From NCBI RefSeq assembly GCF_000746525.1, contig NZ_CP009048.1, forward strand, positions 3,775,501 through 3,839,500: 64,000 bases of DNA, given 5' to 3'. How positions within the stretch are numbered: position 1 is the stretch's first letter; every line of letters starts with the position of its first letter. Below, in pieces: positions 24,995 to 34,347 of this stretch. This DNA is from Pseudomonas alkylphenolica (GTDB taxonomy: Bacteria; Pseudomonadota; Gammaproteobacteria; Pseudomonadales; Pseudomonadaceae). A program made the position numbers and the translations under genes. The notes below the pieces were generated by a model, which was given only the letters and a program-made list of their open reading frames with translations, was not told the origin of the DNA and did no database searches.

Positions 24995-26407
24995 ATGATG
25001 AAACGCTACGAAAAATTCGCCGACGACATTGCCGAACTGATTCGCTCCGGGGTCCTGGGCCCCGGCCAGCGCGTGCCGTCGGTGCGCTACGCCAGCCAGA
25101 CCCACGGGGTCAGCCCTTCCACAGTGTTCCAGGCCTACTACCTGCTGGAACGCCGCGGGCTGATCCGCGCGCGGCCGCGCTCGGGCTATTTCGTCAACGC
25201 CCATGCGCCGCGGCAGTTCAGCGAGCCGCAGATCATCGAGCAAGCGAGTGAATCCACCGAAGTGGATGTCAGCGAGCTGGTGTTCTCGATTCTCGACTCG
25301 ATCAAAGACCCGCAGACCGTCGCCTTCGGCTCGGCCTTCCCCAGCCCCCACCTGTTCCCGCTGCCACGCCTGGCCCGTTCCATGGCCAGCGCCAGCCGCG
25401 AAATGGATCCGCGCATGGTGGTCACCGACCTGTCGCCGGGCAACCCGCAACTGCGTCGGCAGATTGCCCTGCGCTATATGGTCGGCGGGCTGATGCTGCC
25501 GATGGAGGAGCTGCTGATCACCAATGGTGCACTGGAGGCATTGAACCTGTGCCTGCAGGCGGTGACCGAGCCCGGTGACCTGGTGGCGATCGAGGCGCCC
25601 GCCTTCTACGCCTGCCTGCAGGTGCTCGAACGGCTCAAACTGAAGGCTGTGGAGATCCCCGTGCACCCGCGCGAAGGTATCGACCTTGGCGTGCTGGCGC
25701 AAACCTTGGCCAAACACCCGGTCAAGGCCGTCTGGTGCATGACCAACTTCCAGAATCCGGTGGGTGCGAGCATGCCGGAGGAGAAAAAACAGCAGCTGGT
25801 CGAACTGCTGCGCCAGCATCAGGTGCCGCTGATCGAAGACGACGTCTATGCCGAGCTGTACTACGCCCAGCAAGCGCCGAAACCGGCCAAGGCCTTCGAT
25901 ACCGATGGCCTGGTGATGCACTGCGGCTCCTTCTCCAAGAGCCTGGCGCCAGGTTACCGGATCGGCTGGGTGGCCGCCGGACGCTATGCGCAGAAAATCG
26001 AACGCTTGAAACTGATGACTTCGCTGTGCGCCTCGATGCCGGCCCAGGCGGCGATCGCCGACTACCTGCAGCACGGCGGCTACGATCGGCACCTGCGCAG
26101 ACTGCGCTATGCCCTGGAAGAGCAGCAAAGCGCCATGCTTGCCGCCATTGCCCGGCACTTTCCGGCGCAGACTCGGGTCAGTCACCCGTCGGGGGGGTAC
26201 TTCCTGTGGCTGGAGCTGCCGGAGCAAATGGACTCGCTCAAGCTGTTCCAGATGGCCCTGGCTCAGGGCATCAGCATCGCGCCCGGGCCGATCTTTTCGC
26301 CGACCCAGCGCTTTCGCAACTGTATCCGCCTGAACTACGGCAGCCCGTGGACCGAGCAATCGGAGCAAGCCATGGAGACCCTGGGCAGAATCGTGCGCTC
26401 GTTCTGA
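24995..26407 (+). CDS. MocR-type regulator (GntR helix-turn-helix plus aminotransferase domain)
   Basis: 470 residues. A GntR winged helix (about 3-70, with RVPSVRYASQTHGVSPSTVFQAYYLLERRGLIRARPRSGYFV) is joined by a linker to a fold-type I aminotransferase domain (about 115-470). The PLP lysine is K315 in CGSFSKSLAPGYR; NFQNPVG and the aspartate in IEDDVYAELYY complete the cofactor site. MocR proteins sense a PLP-bound amino compound and usually control an adjacent transporter or enzyme. The obvious targets here are itself or the convergent short-chain dehydrogenase. The start is either of two consecutive ATGs (24995 or 24998). Confidence 0.9.
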   Translation: MMKRYEKFADDIAELIRSGVLGPGQRVPSVRYASQTHGVSPSTVFQAYYLLERRGLIRARPRSGYFVNAHAPRQFSEPQIIEQASESTEVDVSELVFSILDSIKDPQTVAFGSAFPSPHLFPLPRLARSMASASREMDPRMVVTDLSPGNPQLRRQIALRYMVGGLMLPMEELLITNGALEALNLCLQAVTEPGDLVAIEAPAFYACLQVLERLKLKAVEIPVHPREGIDLGVLAQTLAKHPVKAVWCMTNFQNPVGASMPEEKKQQLVELLRQHQVPLIEDDVYAELYYAQQAPKPAKAFDTDGLVMHCGSFSKSLAPGYRIGWVAAGRYAQKIERLKLMTSLCASMPAQAAIADYLQHGGYDRHLRRLRYALEEQQSAMLAAIARHFPAQTRVSHPSGGYFLWLELPEQMDSLKLFQMALAQGISIAPGPIFSPTQRFRNCIRLNYGSPWTEQSEQAMETLGRIVRSF

Positions 26408-26432
26408 GCGCCCGACAGTGTGGAGGGCAGAC

Positions 26433-27179
26433 TCAGCGCCCGCCGCCCAGATCGATGAAGCTGCCTGTGGAGTACGACGCCTTGTCGGACAGCAGCCAGA
26501 TAATCGCCTCGGCCACCTCTTCGGCCTGACCACCACGCCCCATGGGGATGCCAGGTTCAAGCTTGCTGACCCGCTCAGGGTCGCCGCTGAGCGCGTGGAA
26601 ATCAGTGAATATGTAGCCTGGGCGCACGGCATTGACCCGGATGCCGTCACCGGCAACTTCCTTGGCCAGGCCCATGGTGAAGGTGTCCAACGCCCCTTTG
26701 GAGGCCGCGTAGTCGACATATTCGTTCGGCGAACCCAGCCGCGCGGCCACCGACGAGACGTTGACGATGCTTCCACCCTGCCCGCCATGGCGCTTCGACA
26801 TCCGCTGCACGGCATGCTTGCTACAGAGCATCGGCCCGACCACGTTGGTCTTCATCAACTTGAGCAGACGGAACTCCGACATATGCTCAAGCTGACTCTT
26901 CTGGCCGATGGTTCCCGCGTTATTGACCAGCGCGGCCACCGGCCCTAGCTCGGCATCGACGCGCTGAAACAAGTGAATGATCTCGTCTTCGACACTGACA
27001 TCGGCTTTGACCGCGATGGCTTCGGCGCCCAATTCGCGAACGTCGGCCAGCACCCGCTGGGCCGCCTCGTCGTCACTCAGGTAGTTGATGCAGATGCGAT
27101 ACCCTTCACGGGCCGCCAGGCGTGCGGTCGCGGCGCCAATGCCACGACTGGCGCCAGTGATCACGATGACTTTATCCAT
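26433..27179 (-). CDS. Short-chain dehydrogenase/reductase
   Basis: 248 residues from an ATG with AAGGAG upstream; the frame is open for 29 more codons without a ribosome site. Classical SDR: NAD(P) site TGASRGIGAATA (residues 8-19), NNAG (about 86-89), catalytic Ser in IVNVSSVAARLG, and Y-x-x-x-K as YVDYAASKGALD (about 155-166). Basic and acidic residues after strand 2 do not settle NAD versus NADP. The substrate is unknown; it resembles the 3-oxoacyl-ACP reductase/glucose dehydrogenase type. It is divergent from copA. Confidence 0.87.
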   Translation of the reverse strand: MDKVIVITGASRGIGAATARLAAREGYRICINYLSDDEAAQRVLADVRELGAEAIAVKADVSVEDEIIHLFQRVDAELGPVAALVNNAGTIGQKSQLEHMSEFRLLKLMKTNVVGPMLCSKHAVQRMSKRHGGQGGSIVNVSSVAARLGSPNEYVDYAASKGALDTFTMGLAKEVAGDGIRVNAVRPGYIFTDFHALSGDPERVSKLEPGIPMGRGGQAEEVAEAIIWLLSDKASYSTGSFIDLGGGR

Positions 27180-27300
27180 GGATACTCCTTGCCCCCAATG
27201 GCCTATACCGCTCAAGGCTAACGCAGGACGGGGCAGCCGCAAAGCGGCGCACACACGTTCCAGCACAACACCTCAGCGCAGACAGAACGATCAGTGTGCC

Positions 27301-27315
27301 TGACAAATCTGTAAT
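27301..27315 (+). promoter_or_regulatory. CopR-type copper box upstream of copA
   Basis: TGACAAATCTGTAAT fits the copper-regulator pattern TGACA-N4-TGTNAT reported for pseudomonad cop operons, 73 bases before the copA ATG. A further TGACA lies in the other half (ctgacagcc, 27332). The copRS genes are not in the window. Confidence 0.65.
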
Positions 27316-27387
27316 CTGCCGCTCAGATTTCTGACAGCCATTGCTCGCTAAGGTCATGCCACCCTCGCTTATGGATTGGCAACCCCC

Positions 27388-29097
27388 ATGCTTGCAAACC
27401 CGACCCGCCGCACCTTCGTCAAAGGCTTCGCCGCCGCCAGTACCCTGGCCGGCCTCGGCCTGTGGCGCCTGCCCGCCTTCGCCGCCGGCTTGCCCTTTGG
27501 CAATGAACTGAGCGGCCGCGATTTCGAACTGTTCATCGGCCAGACTCCGGTCAACATCACCGGTCGCCCGCGCACCGCGCTGACCATCAACAACAGCCTG
27601 CCGGGCCCGGTATTGCGTTGGCGCGAAGGCGACACCGTGACCCTGCGCGTACGCAACCGCCTGGACGAGCCGACCTCGCTGCACTGGCACGGCATCATCC
27701 TGCCGGCCAACATGGACGGAGTCCCGGGCCTGAGCTTTGCCGGTATCGAACCCGGTGGCGATTACCTCTATCAGTTCACCCTGCAGCAGAGCGGCACCTA
27801 CTGGTACCACAGCCATTCCGGCTTGCAGGAACAGGCCGGGGTATACGGGGCAATCGTCATCGAGCCGAAACAGCCCGAACCTCATCACTATCAACGCGAC
27901 TATGTGCTGTTGCTCAGTGACTGGAGCGACCAGGCCCCCGACGCGCTGATGGCGACCCTGAAAAAGCAGTCCGACGCCTTCAACTACCACAAGCGTACAG
28001 TCGGCGATTTCATCGATGACGTGGCCCTGCACGGCTGGTCGAAAACCGTGGCTGAGCGCAAGGGCTGGGCCGAAATGCGCATGAGTCCGACCGACCTTGC
28101 CGACATCAGCGCAGCAACCTACACCTACCTGCTCAACGGCCAGCCGCCGGACGGCAACTTCACCTGTCTGTTCCAGCCGGGTGAAACCGTGCGCCTGCGT
28201 CTGATCAACGGCTCGGCGATGAGCTATTTCGACTTCCGCATCCCCGGCCTGAAGCTGACAGTAATCGCCGCCGATGGCCTGCCGGTGCAGCCGGTCAGCG
28301 TCGACGAACTGCGCATCGCCGTGGCCGAGACCTACGACGTGCTGGTGAGCGTGGGCGACCTGCCTGCCTATACCCTGTATGCCCAGAGCATGGACCGCAC
28401 CGGTTACGCCCGCGGCACCCTGGCGCGCAGTGCCGGGCTCAGCGCGCCGGTGCCGGCCCCCGACCCGCGGCCGATCCTGACCATGGCCGACATGGGGCAC
28501 GGCGGCATGGACGCCATGGCCGGCATGGATCACAGCCAGATGGGGGGTATGGATCATGCCGCCATGAGCGGCATGCAGAGCCACCCGGCCAGTGAAACCG
28601 GCAACCCGCTGGTCGACATGCAGACCATGAGCCCCAAGCCCAACCTCGCCGACCCGGGCATTGGCCTGCGCAACAACGGCCGCCGGGTGCTGACCTACGC
28701 CGACCTGAAAAGCACCTTTGCCGACCCGGACGGTCGTGAGCCGTCGCGCGAGATCGAACTGCACCTGACCGGCCACATGGAGCGCTTCGCCTGGTCGTTC
28801 AACGGCATCAAGTTTTCCGACGCCGAGCCGCTGCGTCTGCGCTACGGCGAGCGCCTGCGCATCACCCTGGTCAACGACACCATGATGGCCCACCCGATTC
28901 ACCTGCACGGCCTGTGGAGCGACCTGGAAGACGAACACGGACGCTTCCAGGTCCGCAAGCACACCCTCGACATTCCGCCCGGCAGTCGCCGCAGCTACCG
29001 GGTCAGCGCCGACGCGCTGGGGCGCTGGGCCTACCACTGCCACCTGCTTTACCACATGGAGATGGGTATGTTCCGCGAGGTACGCGTCGATGAATGA
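27388..29097 (+). CDS. copA: Multicopper oxidase CopA (copper resistance)
   Basis: 569 residues from the ATG at 27388, which gives a twin-arginine signal ([15 protein letters not shown]), so the enzyme is exported folded to the periplasm. Three cupredoxin domains hold the copper ligands: HWHG (about 97), HSHSG (about 139), HPIHLHG (about 506) and the final [13 protein letters not shown] Met/His-rich segment (about 370-400, repeats of MDH and MGGMDH) is the copper-binding insert. CopA oxidises Cu(I) and sequesters copper. It overlaps copB by eight bases and heads a four-gene operon. Confidence 0.95.
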   Translation: MLANPTRRTFVKGFAAASTLAGLGLWRLPAFAAGLPFGNELSGRDFELFIGQTPVNITGRPRTALTINNSLPGPVLRWREGDTVTLRVRNRLDEPTSLHWHGIILPANMDGVPGLSFAGIEPGGDYLYQFTLQQSGTYWYHSHSGLQEQAGVYGAIVIEPKQPEPHHYQRDYVLLLSDWSDQAPDALMATLKKQSDAFNYHKRTVGDFIDDVALHGWSKTVAERKGWAEMRMSPTDLADISAATYTYLLNGQPPDGNFTCLFQPGETVRLRLINGSAMSYFDFRIPGLKLTVIAADGLPVQPVSVDELRIAVAETYDVLVSVGDLPAYTLYAQSMDRTGYARGTLARSAGLSAPVPAPDPRPILTMADMGHGGMDAMAGMDHSQMGGMDHAAMSGMQSHPASETGNPLVDMQTMSPKPNLADPGIGLRNNGRRVLTYADLKSTFADPDGREPSREIELHLTGHMERFAWSFNGIKFSDAEPLRLRYGERLRITLVNDTMMAHPIHLHGLWSDLEDEHGRFQVRKHTLDIPPGSRRSYRVSADALGRWAYHCHLLYHMEMGMFREVRVDE

Positions 29098-30016
29098 AGT
29101 TCTCAACCGCCCGCTGCTGGGCAGCCTGGCGCTGCTCGCCTTGCTGGCCAGTGAAGAAGTCCGGGCCCAGGACATGGATCATGGCGCGATGAACCACGGT
29201 GCCATGGACCATGGCAGCATGAACCACGGCAGCATGAGCCCACCGCCCATGGGCCATTCCGGCATGGACCACGGCGCCATGGGACACGGCCAGGCGCTGG
29301 ACACACCGCGCACACCGTTGCGGCCGGTCACTGACGCCGACCGCCGCGCCGCCTTCCCGCCCTTGCCCGGTCATCAGGTGCATGATCGGCAGGTCAACTG
29401 GGCGGTGATTGTCGAGCAGCTCGAGTACCAGAACTTCGAAAGCAGCAGCGCCCTGAACTGGAACGCCAACGCCTGGATCGGCGGCGATATCGACCGTCTC
29501 TGGCTGCGCACCGAAGGCGAGCGTGAACAGGGCGTAACCCACAAGGCCGAACTGCAGGCACTCTGGGGCCATGCCATCAGCCCCTGGTGGGAGCTGGTCG
29601 GCGGCCTGCGCCAGGACTTCAAACCGGCCAGTGGCCAGACCTGGGCGGCCTTCGGCATCCAGGGCATGCCGCTCTACGGCCTGGAGCTGGAAGCCACCGC
29701 CTACCTGGGTGAGCGGCAACAAACCGCGCTGCGCGTGGAGAGCAGTTACGCTATCCTGCTGACCAATCGCTGGATTCTCGAACCGTCGCTGGAGGCCAAC
29801 TTCTATGGCCGTAACGACGCCAGCCGCGACCAGGGCAGCGGCCTTGCCGACAGTGAGATCGGCCTGCGCCTGCGTTATGAGATCACCCGCGGTTTTGCCC
29901 CTTATCTGGGCGTCAGTTTCAACCGGAGCTACGGCAATGCCGCCGAACAGATCCGTGACGACCATGGCGATATCGGCCAGACCCGTCTGGTCGCCGGTGT
30001 CCGCCTGCGTTTCTAG
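29090..30016 (+). CDS. copB: Outer-membrane copper resistance protein CopB
   Basis: 308 residues: a signal peptide (cut about residue 26, EVRAQ), then a metal-binding N-terminal region of tandem short repeats ([20 protein letters not shown]; about 28-68). A beta-barrel domain (PF05275) follows, starting [15 protein letters not shown] and ending with the outer-membrane C-terminus VRLRF. CopB binds and may release copper at the outer membrane. It is translationally coupled to copA. copC and copD, often part of this operon, are missing. Confidence 0.94.
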   Translation: MNEVLNRPLLGSLALLALLASEEVRAQDMDHGAMNHGAMDHGSMNHGSMSPPPMGHSGMDHGAMGHGQALDTPRTPLRPVTDADRRAAFPPLPGHQVHDRQVNWAVIVEQLEYQNFESSSALNWNANAWIGGDIDRLWLRTEGEREQGVTHKAELQALWGHAISPWWELVGGLRQDFKPASGQTWAAFGIQGMPLYGLELEATAYLGERQQTALRVESSYAILLTNRWILEPSLEANFYGRNDASRDQGSGLADSEIGLRLRYEITRGFAPYLGVSFNRSYGNAAEQIRDDHGDIGQTRLVAGVRLRF

Positions 30017-30031
30017 TATTGGAGAAGCATC

Positions 30032-30460
30032 ATGTTGAGCAAGAAAATCGTCGCCTTCGGCCTGCTGGCCCTGAGCACCCTGGCCCAGGCCGGACAGACC
30101 ATCGATGTCTACCGCGACCCCAACTGCGGCTGCTGCAAGGAGTGGATCAGCCATCTGCGCGATAACGGTTTCACCGTCAACGATCATGTCGAACCGAACA
30201 TGAGCGCGGTCAAGCAGCGTCTGGGCGTGGCGCCGCGTCTGGCGTCGTGCCACACCGGGGTGATCGACGGCAAGTTCGTCGAGGGCCATGTGCCGGCTGA
30301 GCAGGTCAAGCTGCTGGCCAAGCGTTCCGACTTGCGCGGCCTGGCGGTACCAGGCATGCCAATGGGCTCGCCCGGCATGGAAATGGGTGACCACAAGGAT
30401 GCCTACCAGGTGATCGGCCTGACCCAGGACGGTCGCGACGAAGTGGTCGCCAACTACTGA
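30032..30460 (+). CDS. DUF411 metal-binding protein (CopG-like)
   Basis: 142 residues, ribosome site TTGGAGAAG. Sec signal peptide (cut after LAQA). The mature protein starts with a thioredoxin-like strand and the C-x-C-C motif DPNCGCCKEW, then VAPRLASCHTGVIDGKFVEGHVPAEQV, the DUF411 core, with a Met-rich loop (VPGMPMGSPGMEMGDH) near the C-terminus. Proteins of this family accompany copper or metal resistance operons and bind Cu(I) in the periplasm. It is 15 bases after copB, so part of the same transcript. Confidence 0.88.
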   Translation: MLSKKIVAFGLLALSTLAQAGQTIDVYRDPNCGCCKEWISHLRDNGFTVNDHVEPNMSAVKQRLGVAPRLASCHTGVIDGKFVEGHVPAEQVKLLAKRSDLRGLAVPGMPMGSPGMEMGDHKDAYQVIGLTQDGRDEVVANY

Positions 30461-30470
30461 TCAGCGCTGA

Positions 30471-30905
30471 ATGTTGAGCGAGTGGGCGCTGTTTCTCAGC
30501 GCCTTTGGCGCGGCAACCCTGTTGCCGCTGCAATCGGAAGCCGTGCTGGTGGGCTTGCTGCTGCGCGATCCGCAGGCGGTGTTCAGCCTGCTGCTGATCG
30601 CCACCGCCGGCAATGTACTGGGCTCGATCGTCAACTGGCTGTTGGGCCGTGGCATCGAACACTTGCGTGACCGGCGCTGGTTCCCCTTCAAGCAGGCGCA
30701 ACTGGACAAGGCGCAGCAACGCTACCAGCGCTACGGCCAGTGGTCTCTGCTGCTGAGCTGGATGCCGGTAATCGGCGACCCGTTGACCTTGATCGCCGGG
30801 ATCATGCGCGAACCCTTCTGGCGCTTTGTCGTGCTGGTCACGATCGCCAAGGCCGGGCGTTACGCCGTGCTGGCCCTTCTGACCCTGGGCTGGCTGGGGC
30901 GCTAG
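30471..30905 (+). CDS. YqaA/DedA-like small membrane protein
   Basis: 144 residues with about four hydrophobic segments and the VTT (SNARE-associated) features of the YqaA branch: an N-terminal re-entrant stretch LPLQSEAVLVGLLL, GNVLGSIVNWLLGRG, and the F/Y-x-R-x-G segment YQRYGQWSLLLSWMPVIGDPLTLIAG. The DedA/YqaA family includes lipid flippases and is linked to envelope stress. It starts 10 bases after the DUF411 gene, which ties it to the copper operon. Its stop overlaps the convergent dinB stop by four bases. Confidence 0.83.
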   Translation: MLSEWALFLSAFGAATLLPLQSEAVLVGLLLRDPQAVFSLLLIATAGNVLGSIVNWLLGRGIEHLRDRRWFPFKQAQLDKAQQRYQRYGQWSLLLSWMPVIGDPLTLIAGIMREPFWRFVVLVTIAKAGRYAVLALLTLGWLGR

Positions 30906-31483
30906 CGCCCCCAGATTTTTGCTTCGGTCCAGCCCAGTTCGGCAAAGTCCTGGGCGCGCAGGTGCGCTTCGTCTTCGCAGAAAAACTCGTCCAGCTGCGG
31001 TGGTTTCACCGAGGTGTCGCTGAGCATGGCGTGCACCTGCCCACGGTGATGGATCTGATGCTCGAACAAGTGCAACAACAGGCGCAACCGTTGTTCGCGC
31101 TGGACCCAGTCGCGGCGCACGATGCTCACGTAACGCTGCAACTGGTCATCGCGCAATTGACTGCAGTAGGCGATCAGCCGGTGATCGGCCTGGGCCTGTT
31201 CTTCTCGTAGTGCCTCACAACTGGAAAACGGCTCTTCAGGCTCGAAGAAACGCTCGCTGTCCGGCTCCGGCGCCTCGCCCCGCTGTTCTGACTCCAGGGC
31301 GTTGAGGTAGAACCAGTCCACCGTGAGGATGTGGTTGAGGGTGGCCTTGATTGAGCCGAAGAAGCTGCAGCGCGGCGCCACCAACTCATCCTGGCTCAGC
31401 TGCAGACAGGCCTTGTAGAGCCTGTGGTTGGCCCAGCCGTTGTGGTAGGCCATGGTCAGCAAATGGTGCGAAAGCGGCTGCAT
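30902..31483 (-). CDS. DinB-family protein
   Basis: 193 residues from the ATG at 31483, which has AAGGAG six bases upstream; a start five codons earlier lacks one. A four-helix bundle of the DinB/YfiT type: metal-ligand histidines are expected at H49 (TLNHILTVDWFY, about residues 48-59) and in the pair HLFEHQIHHRGQVHAML (about 140-156). Family members include thiol transferases (bacillithiol, mycothiol) and enzymes of unknown role. No function can be assigned here. It is 11 bases from zapE and may be co-transcribed with it. Confidence 0.84.
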   Translation of the reverse strand: MQPLSHHLLTMAYHNGWANHRLYKACLQLSQDELVAPRCSFFGSIKATLNHILTVDWFYLNALESEQRGEAPEPDSERFFEPEEPFSSCEALREEQAQADHRLIAYCSQLRDDQLQRYVSIVRRDWVQREQRLRLLLHLFEHQIHHRGQVHAMLSDTSVKPPQLDEFFCEDEAHLRAQDFAELGWTEAKIWGR

Positions 31484-31494
31484 GATCGACTCCT

Positions 31495-32613
31495 TCAACA
31501 GAAGCGTTGCAGTTGCATCTCCCGCAAGCGGCTCAAGGTGCGCCGGAACGGGAACTCCAGATACCCTTGAGTGTAGAGCGCTTCAAGCGCAACCTCGGCT
31601 TCCAGATACAGGGCGACCCGACGGTCGTAACATTCATCGACCAACGCAATGAAGCGCCGCACGCTGTCATCATGCACCGACAACTGCGGCAGCTCGCGGT
31701 CGCCGGCCAGCACGCGACTGGCCGCATCCTCGGTGCCTCGGGCAATCTTCGCTGGCCGCTGGCGAGCGCCGAGGGCGGGTACATCGCCCACCAGGATCGT
31801 CGTGAAGCTGTCGCACAGCGCCATGAAATCCATGGCAGCCAAGGGTTGCTCGCACAGATCGGTGTAGCGGCACCAGATAACGGTGTCACTGCGCTGCACT
31901 ACCTGTATCTGCCGCGAGCCCACCGGCAAGGGTTGATCGCTGCACCGCTGATCGCCGTTCAGTTGGGCAAAGACCCCGTCCAGGGCTGGGGACTGGCCGG
32001 GTTCGCGCACCCAGTAACGCTGTTGCGCGGTGCCTGGATGCAGGCGGTGGTCCTGCTCACCGACCACTGCCTGCACCTGCATGTGCTGCTCGATGGCGCT
32101 AATCGCCGGCAGGAAGCGCTCGCGATTGAATCCATCGCAGTACAACTGGTCGGGCGGCTGGTTGGAGGTGGCGACAATCACCACTCCGGCCTCGAACAGC
32201 ACCTGGAACAGGCGCCCGAGAATGATTGCGTCGCCGATATCGTTGACGAACAACTCGTCGAAACACAGCACGCGAATCTCTTCGGCCAGGGACCGGGCCA
32301 GGGCCTGCAAGGGGTCGGCGGTGCCATTGAGCTGGAACAGACGTTGATGCACCCAGCGCATGAAGTGGTGGAAATGCTGACGCCGGGCCGGCACCTGCAA
32401 GCAGCGGTGGAACTGGTCCATCAACCAGGTCTTGCCGCGCCCCACCGGGCCCCAGAGATAGACGCCCTGCGGGGTTTCGCCACGTTGCAGGGCTTCGAAA
32501 CAGCGTTGCAAAGCACTGGCCGCCTGTAGCTGAGCCGGGTCGCTGACAAATCCATCGCGGTCGATGGCCTGCCGGTAGAGCTGCAGGGGGGACTGCTCGG
32601 TGAAGCAGGTCAT
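31495..32613 (-). CDS. zapE: Cell division ATPase ZapE (AFG1-like)
   Basis: 372 residues from the ATG at 32613; the open frame upstream enters a REP element (the GAGLPRD pattern) and is rejected. An AAA+ ATPase: Walker A GPVGRGKT (about 66-73), MRWVHQRL, Walker B VLCFDELFVND (about 115-125), sensor-1 VIVATSNQPP. The ending YLEFPFRRTLSRLREMQ is typical of the family. ZapE binds FtsZ and supports Z-ring constriction under stress, especially at low oxygen. Many pseudomonads have two ZapE homologues, so this may be the accessory copy. Confidence 0.88.
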   Translation of the reverse strand: MTCFTEQSPLQLYRQAIDRDGFVSDPAQLQAASALQRCFEALQRGETPQGVYLWGPVGRGKTWLMDQFHRCLQVPARRQHFHHFMRWVHQRLFQLNGTADPLQALARSLAEEIRVLCFDELFVNDIGDAIILGRLFQVLFEAGVVIVATSNQPPDQLYCDGFNRERFLPAISAIEQHMQVQAVVGEQDHRLHPGTAQQRYWVREPGQSPALDGVFAQLNGDQRCSDQPLPVGSRQIQVVQRSDTVIWCRYTDLCEQPLAAMDFMALCDSFTTILVGDVPALGARQRPAKIARGTEDAASRVLAGDRELPQLSVHDDSVRRFIALVDECYDRRVALYLEAEVALEALYTQGYLEFPFRRTLSRLREMQLQRFC

Positions 32614-32659
32614 GAAAGGCGCCTGAGGTGAAAGGGCTCCATTCTGGCGATGAACAGCA

Positions 32660-32739
32660 TCGCGGGGCAAGCCCGCTCCCACCGGAGTTGAGGTGATTTC
32701 TGTGGGAGCGGCGGTGCGGCGACCCGACTTGCCCCGCGA
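32660..32739. repeat. REP palindrome pair (fourth, interrupted)
   Basis: Left arm intact (tcgcggggcaagcccgctcccac). The right arm is split by an 18-base insertion (gcggtgcggcgacccgac) within the gcgggcttgcc region, unlike the other five copies. Confidence 0.85.
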
Positions 32740-32747
32740 TTCGGCCG

Positions 32748-33896
32748 CTACAAATCAAGCCCCACTTTCAGCAGCGCACCATCCTCGGCATCCGTCAGCA
32801 CGTACAGATAGCCATCCGGCCCCACCCGCACATCGCGAATCCGCGCATTCAACTCACCCAGCATCCGCTCCTCGTGAACCACCTTGTCACCGTCCAGTTG
32901 CAGGCGAATCAGTTCCTGAGCCGCCAACGCGCCAATGAACAGGCTATGGTCCCAGGGTTTGAAACGCGGGTTGTCGTAAAAGGCCATGCCGCTGATCGCC
33001 GGCGATTTTTCCCAGACATGGTGTGGATCGACCATGCCATCGACATGCTCGCCCTTGGCCTCGGGAATCGACATCAGCGAGTAATTGATGCCGTGAGTGG
33101 CAAGTGGCCAGCCGTAGTTTTTACCGGGTAGAGGGATGTTGATTTCGTCACCGCCACGCGGGCCGTGCTCGTTGGTCCACAGCTCGCCGGTCCAGGGGTT
33201 GAGCGCTGCGCCCTGCTGATTGCGGTGGCCGAACGACCAGATCTCGGGGCGGACATTGTCCTGGCCGACAAACGGATTGTCCTTCGGCACCGTGCCGTCC
33301 GGCAGGATGCGCACCACCTTGCCCTGCAATTTGTCCAGGTCCTGGGAAGTCGGCCGCTGGTTGTTCTCCCCCAGGGCAATGAACAGGTAACCGTCACGGT
33401 CGAACACCAGGCGCGAACCAAAGTGCAGACCTGTCGACAGCTTGGGTTGTTGGCGGAAGATCACATTGAAGTCTTCAAGCTTGGCCATGTCGGCAGACAA
33501 ACGCCCACGACCCACGGCGGTACCGGCTTTACCGTCCTCGCCACCGTTCTCGGCAAAACTCAGGTAAATCATGCGGTCTTGCTTGAAGGTCGGCGACAGG
33601 ACGACATCGAGCAGTCCACCCTGCTCTTGGGCCCACACTTCGGGTACGCCGCCCAGCGGCGCACCGACCTTGCCTTCGGCACTGACGATACGCAGATTAC
33701 CCGGGCGCTCGGTTACCAGTATGCCTTTGCCTTCGGGCAGAAAGGCCAATGCCCAAGGGTGGTTCAGGCCTTCGGCCAGGGTGCTGACCTTGATGCTGCC
33801 CTCCTCGCTCTTGAAGGAGCGTTCGGGAGCGGCATGCGCCAGCAGCGGTAGCAGCGCCGCGGTCAACAGGGGGGCAATCCAGGTGCGTGCGGACAT
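32748..33896 (-). CDS. PQQ-dependent soluble sugar dehydrogenase (YliI/Asd type)
   Basis: 382 residues from the ATG at 33896 (AAGGAAA upstream). Sec signal peptide (SARTWIAPLLTAALLPLLAHA). Six-bladed propeller with the family landmarks: GLNHPWALAFLPEG near the N-terminus, GLLDVVLSPTF, GLHFGSRLVFDRDGYLFIALG, SFGHRNQQGAALNP, WTNEHGPRGGDEIN and KNYGWPLATHG (PQQ and substrate site), and the end RDVRVGPDGYLYVLTD. It oxidises aldose sugars in the periplasm. The small proline-rich secreted protein upstream is on the same strand, 19 bases away. Confidence 0.92.
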   Translation of the reverse strand: MSARTWIAPLLTAALLPLLAHAAPERSFKSEEGSIKVSTLAEGLNHPWALAFLPEGKGILVTERPGNLRIVSAEGKVGAPLGGVPEVWAQEQGGLLDVVLSPTFKQDRMIYLSFAENGGEDGKAGTAVGRGRLSADMAKLEDFNVIFRQQPKLSTGLHFGSRLVFDRDGYLFIALGENNQRPTSQDLDKLQGKVVRILPDGTVPKDNPFVGQDNVRPEIWSFGHRNQQGAALNPWTGELWTNEHGPRGGDEINIPLPGKNYGWPLATHGINYSLMSIPEAKGEHVDGMVDPHHVWEKSPAISGMAFYDNPRFKPWDHSLFIGALAAQELIRLQLDGDKVVHEERMLGELNARIRDVRVGPDGYLYVLTDAEDGALLKVGLDL

Positions 33897-33915
33897 TGGC
33901 GTTTCCTTCCAGGGA

Positions 33916-34236
33916 TCACGGCGTGCGGGTCGACTCGCGAGGCGGTCGGGTGGGCTCCAGTTGCGGCGTGGACTGCTCGCGGCGCATGTTTTGGCCATTG
34001 CCGATGCCGCGGTTTTCCAGGGTTGGCTGGCGCGGGATGGGTTGGGTCGAAGGCCCCCGCACAGGTGGCGTGGCCTGCACGCTGCCCTGACGGCTGTTGG
34101 GGTTGGCGCGCATGATCGGGCTGTTGTAGGGATTGTTCGGCGAAGCTGCCAAGTGCAATGGCACTTCAGCTTGCGCAGCTGGTAACAGCAGGCTGAACAA
34201 CAGGGCTGAGGCCAGGCTCAACTGGGATCTGTTCAC
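33916..34236 (-). CDS. Small secreted Pro/Asn/Arg-rich protein (GTG start)
   Basis: 106 residues. Start chosen at the GTG at 34236 because AGGAGGT lies just upstream and the product then opens with a signal peptide (NRSQLSLASALLFSLLLPAAQA). The mature part (about 80 residues) is low-complexity, rich in Pro, Asn, Gln, Arg and Thr, without cysteines, and likely disordered. The function is unknown. It precedes the sugar dehydrogenase in the same orientation, probably in one transcript. Confidence 0.68.
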   Translation of the reverse strand: MNRSQLSLASALLFSLLLPAAQAEVPLHLAASPNNPYNSPIMRANPNSRQGSVQATPPVRGPSTQPIPRQPTLENRGIGNGQNMRREQSTPQLEPTRPPRESTRTP

Positions 34237-34347
34237 GAAGACACCTCCTGCGCGAAATGACGCGCCCAAGCATTGGATAGCCTAAGGCGCGTCAGGTTCG
34301 CGAGGAAGCCGTAATTTCTCCTACAGGTGATTCATATTGTGTCCGGC

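Noticed and set aside
24887..26815. 642-codon minus-strand frame opposite the MocR gene
   Set aside because: The MocR protein with its PLP lysine is unmistakable, and the opposite frame lacks any domain or start signal.
27172..29175. 667-codon minus-strand frame opposite copA
   Set aside because: Antisense to a certain multicopper oxidase. The translation has no fold or motif and shows the repetitive His/Gln/Ala pattern of an antisense shadow.
32614..32682. Longer N-terminus for zapE
   Set aside because: The extra codons translate the REP element (GAGLPRD) and have no ribosome site; the ATG at 32613 gives the family start.
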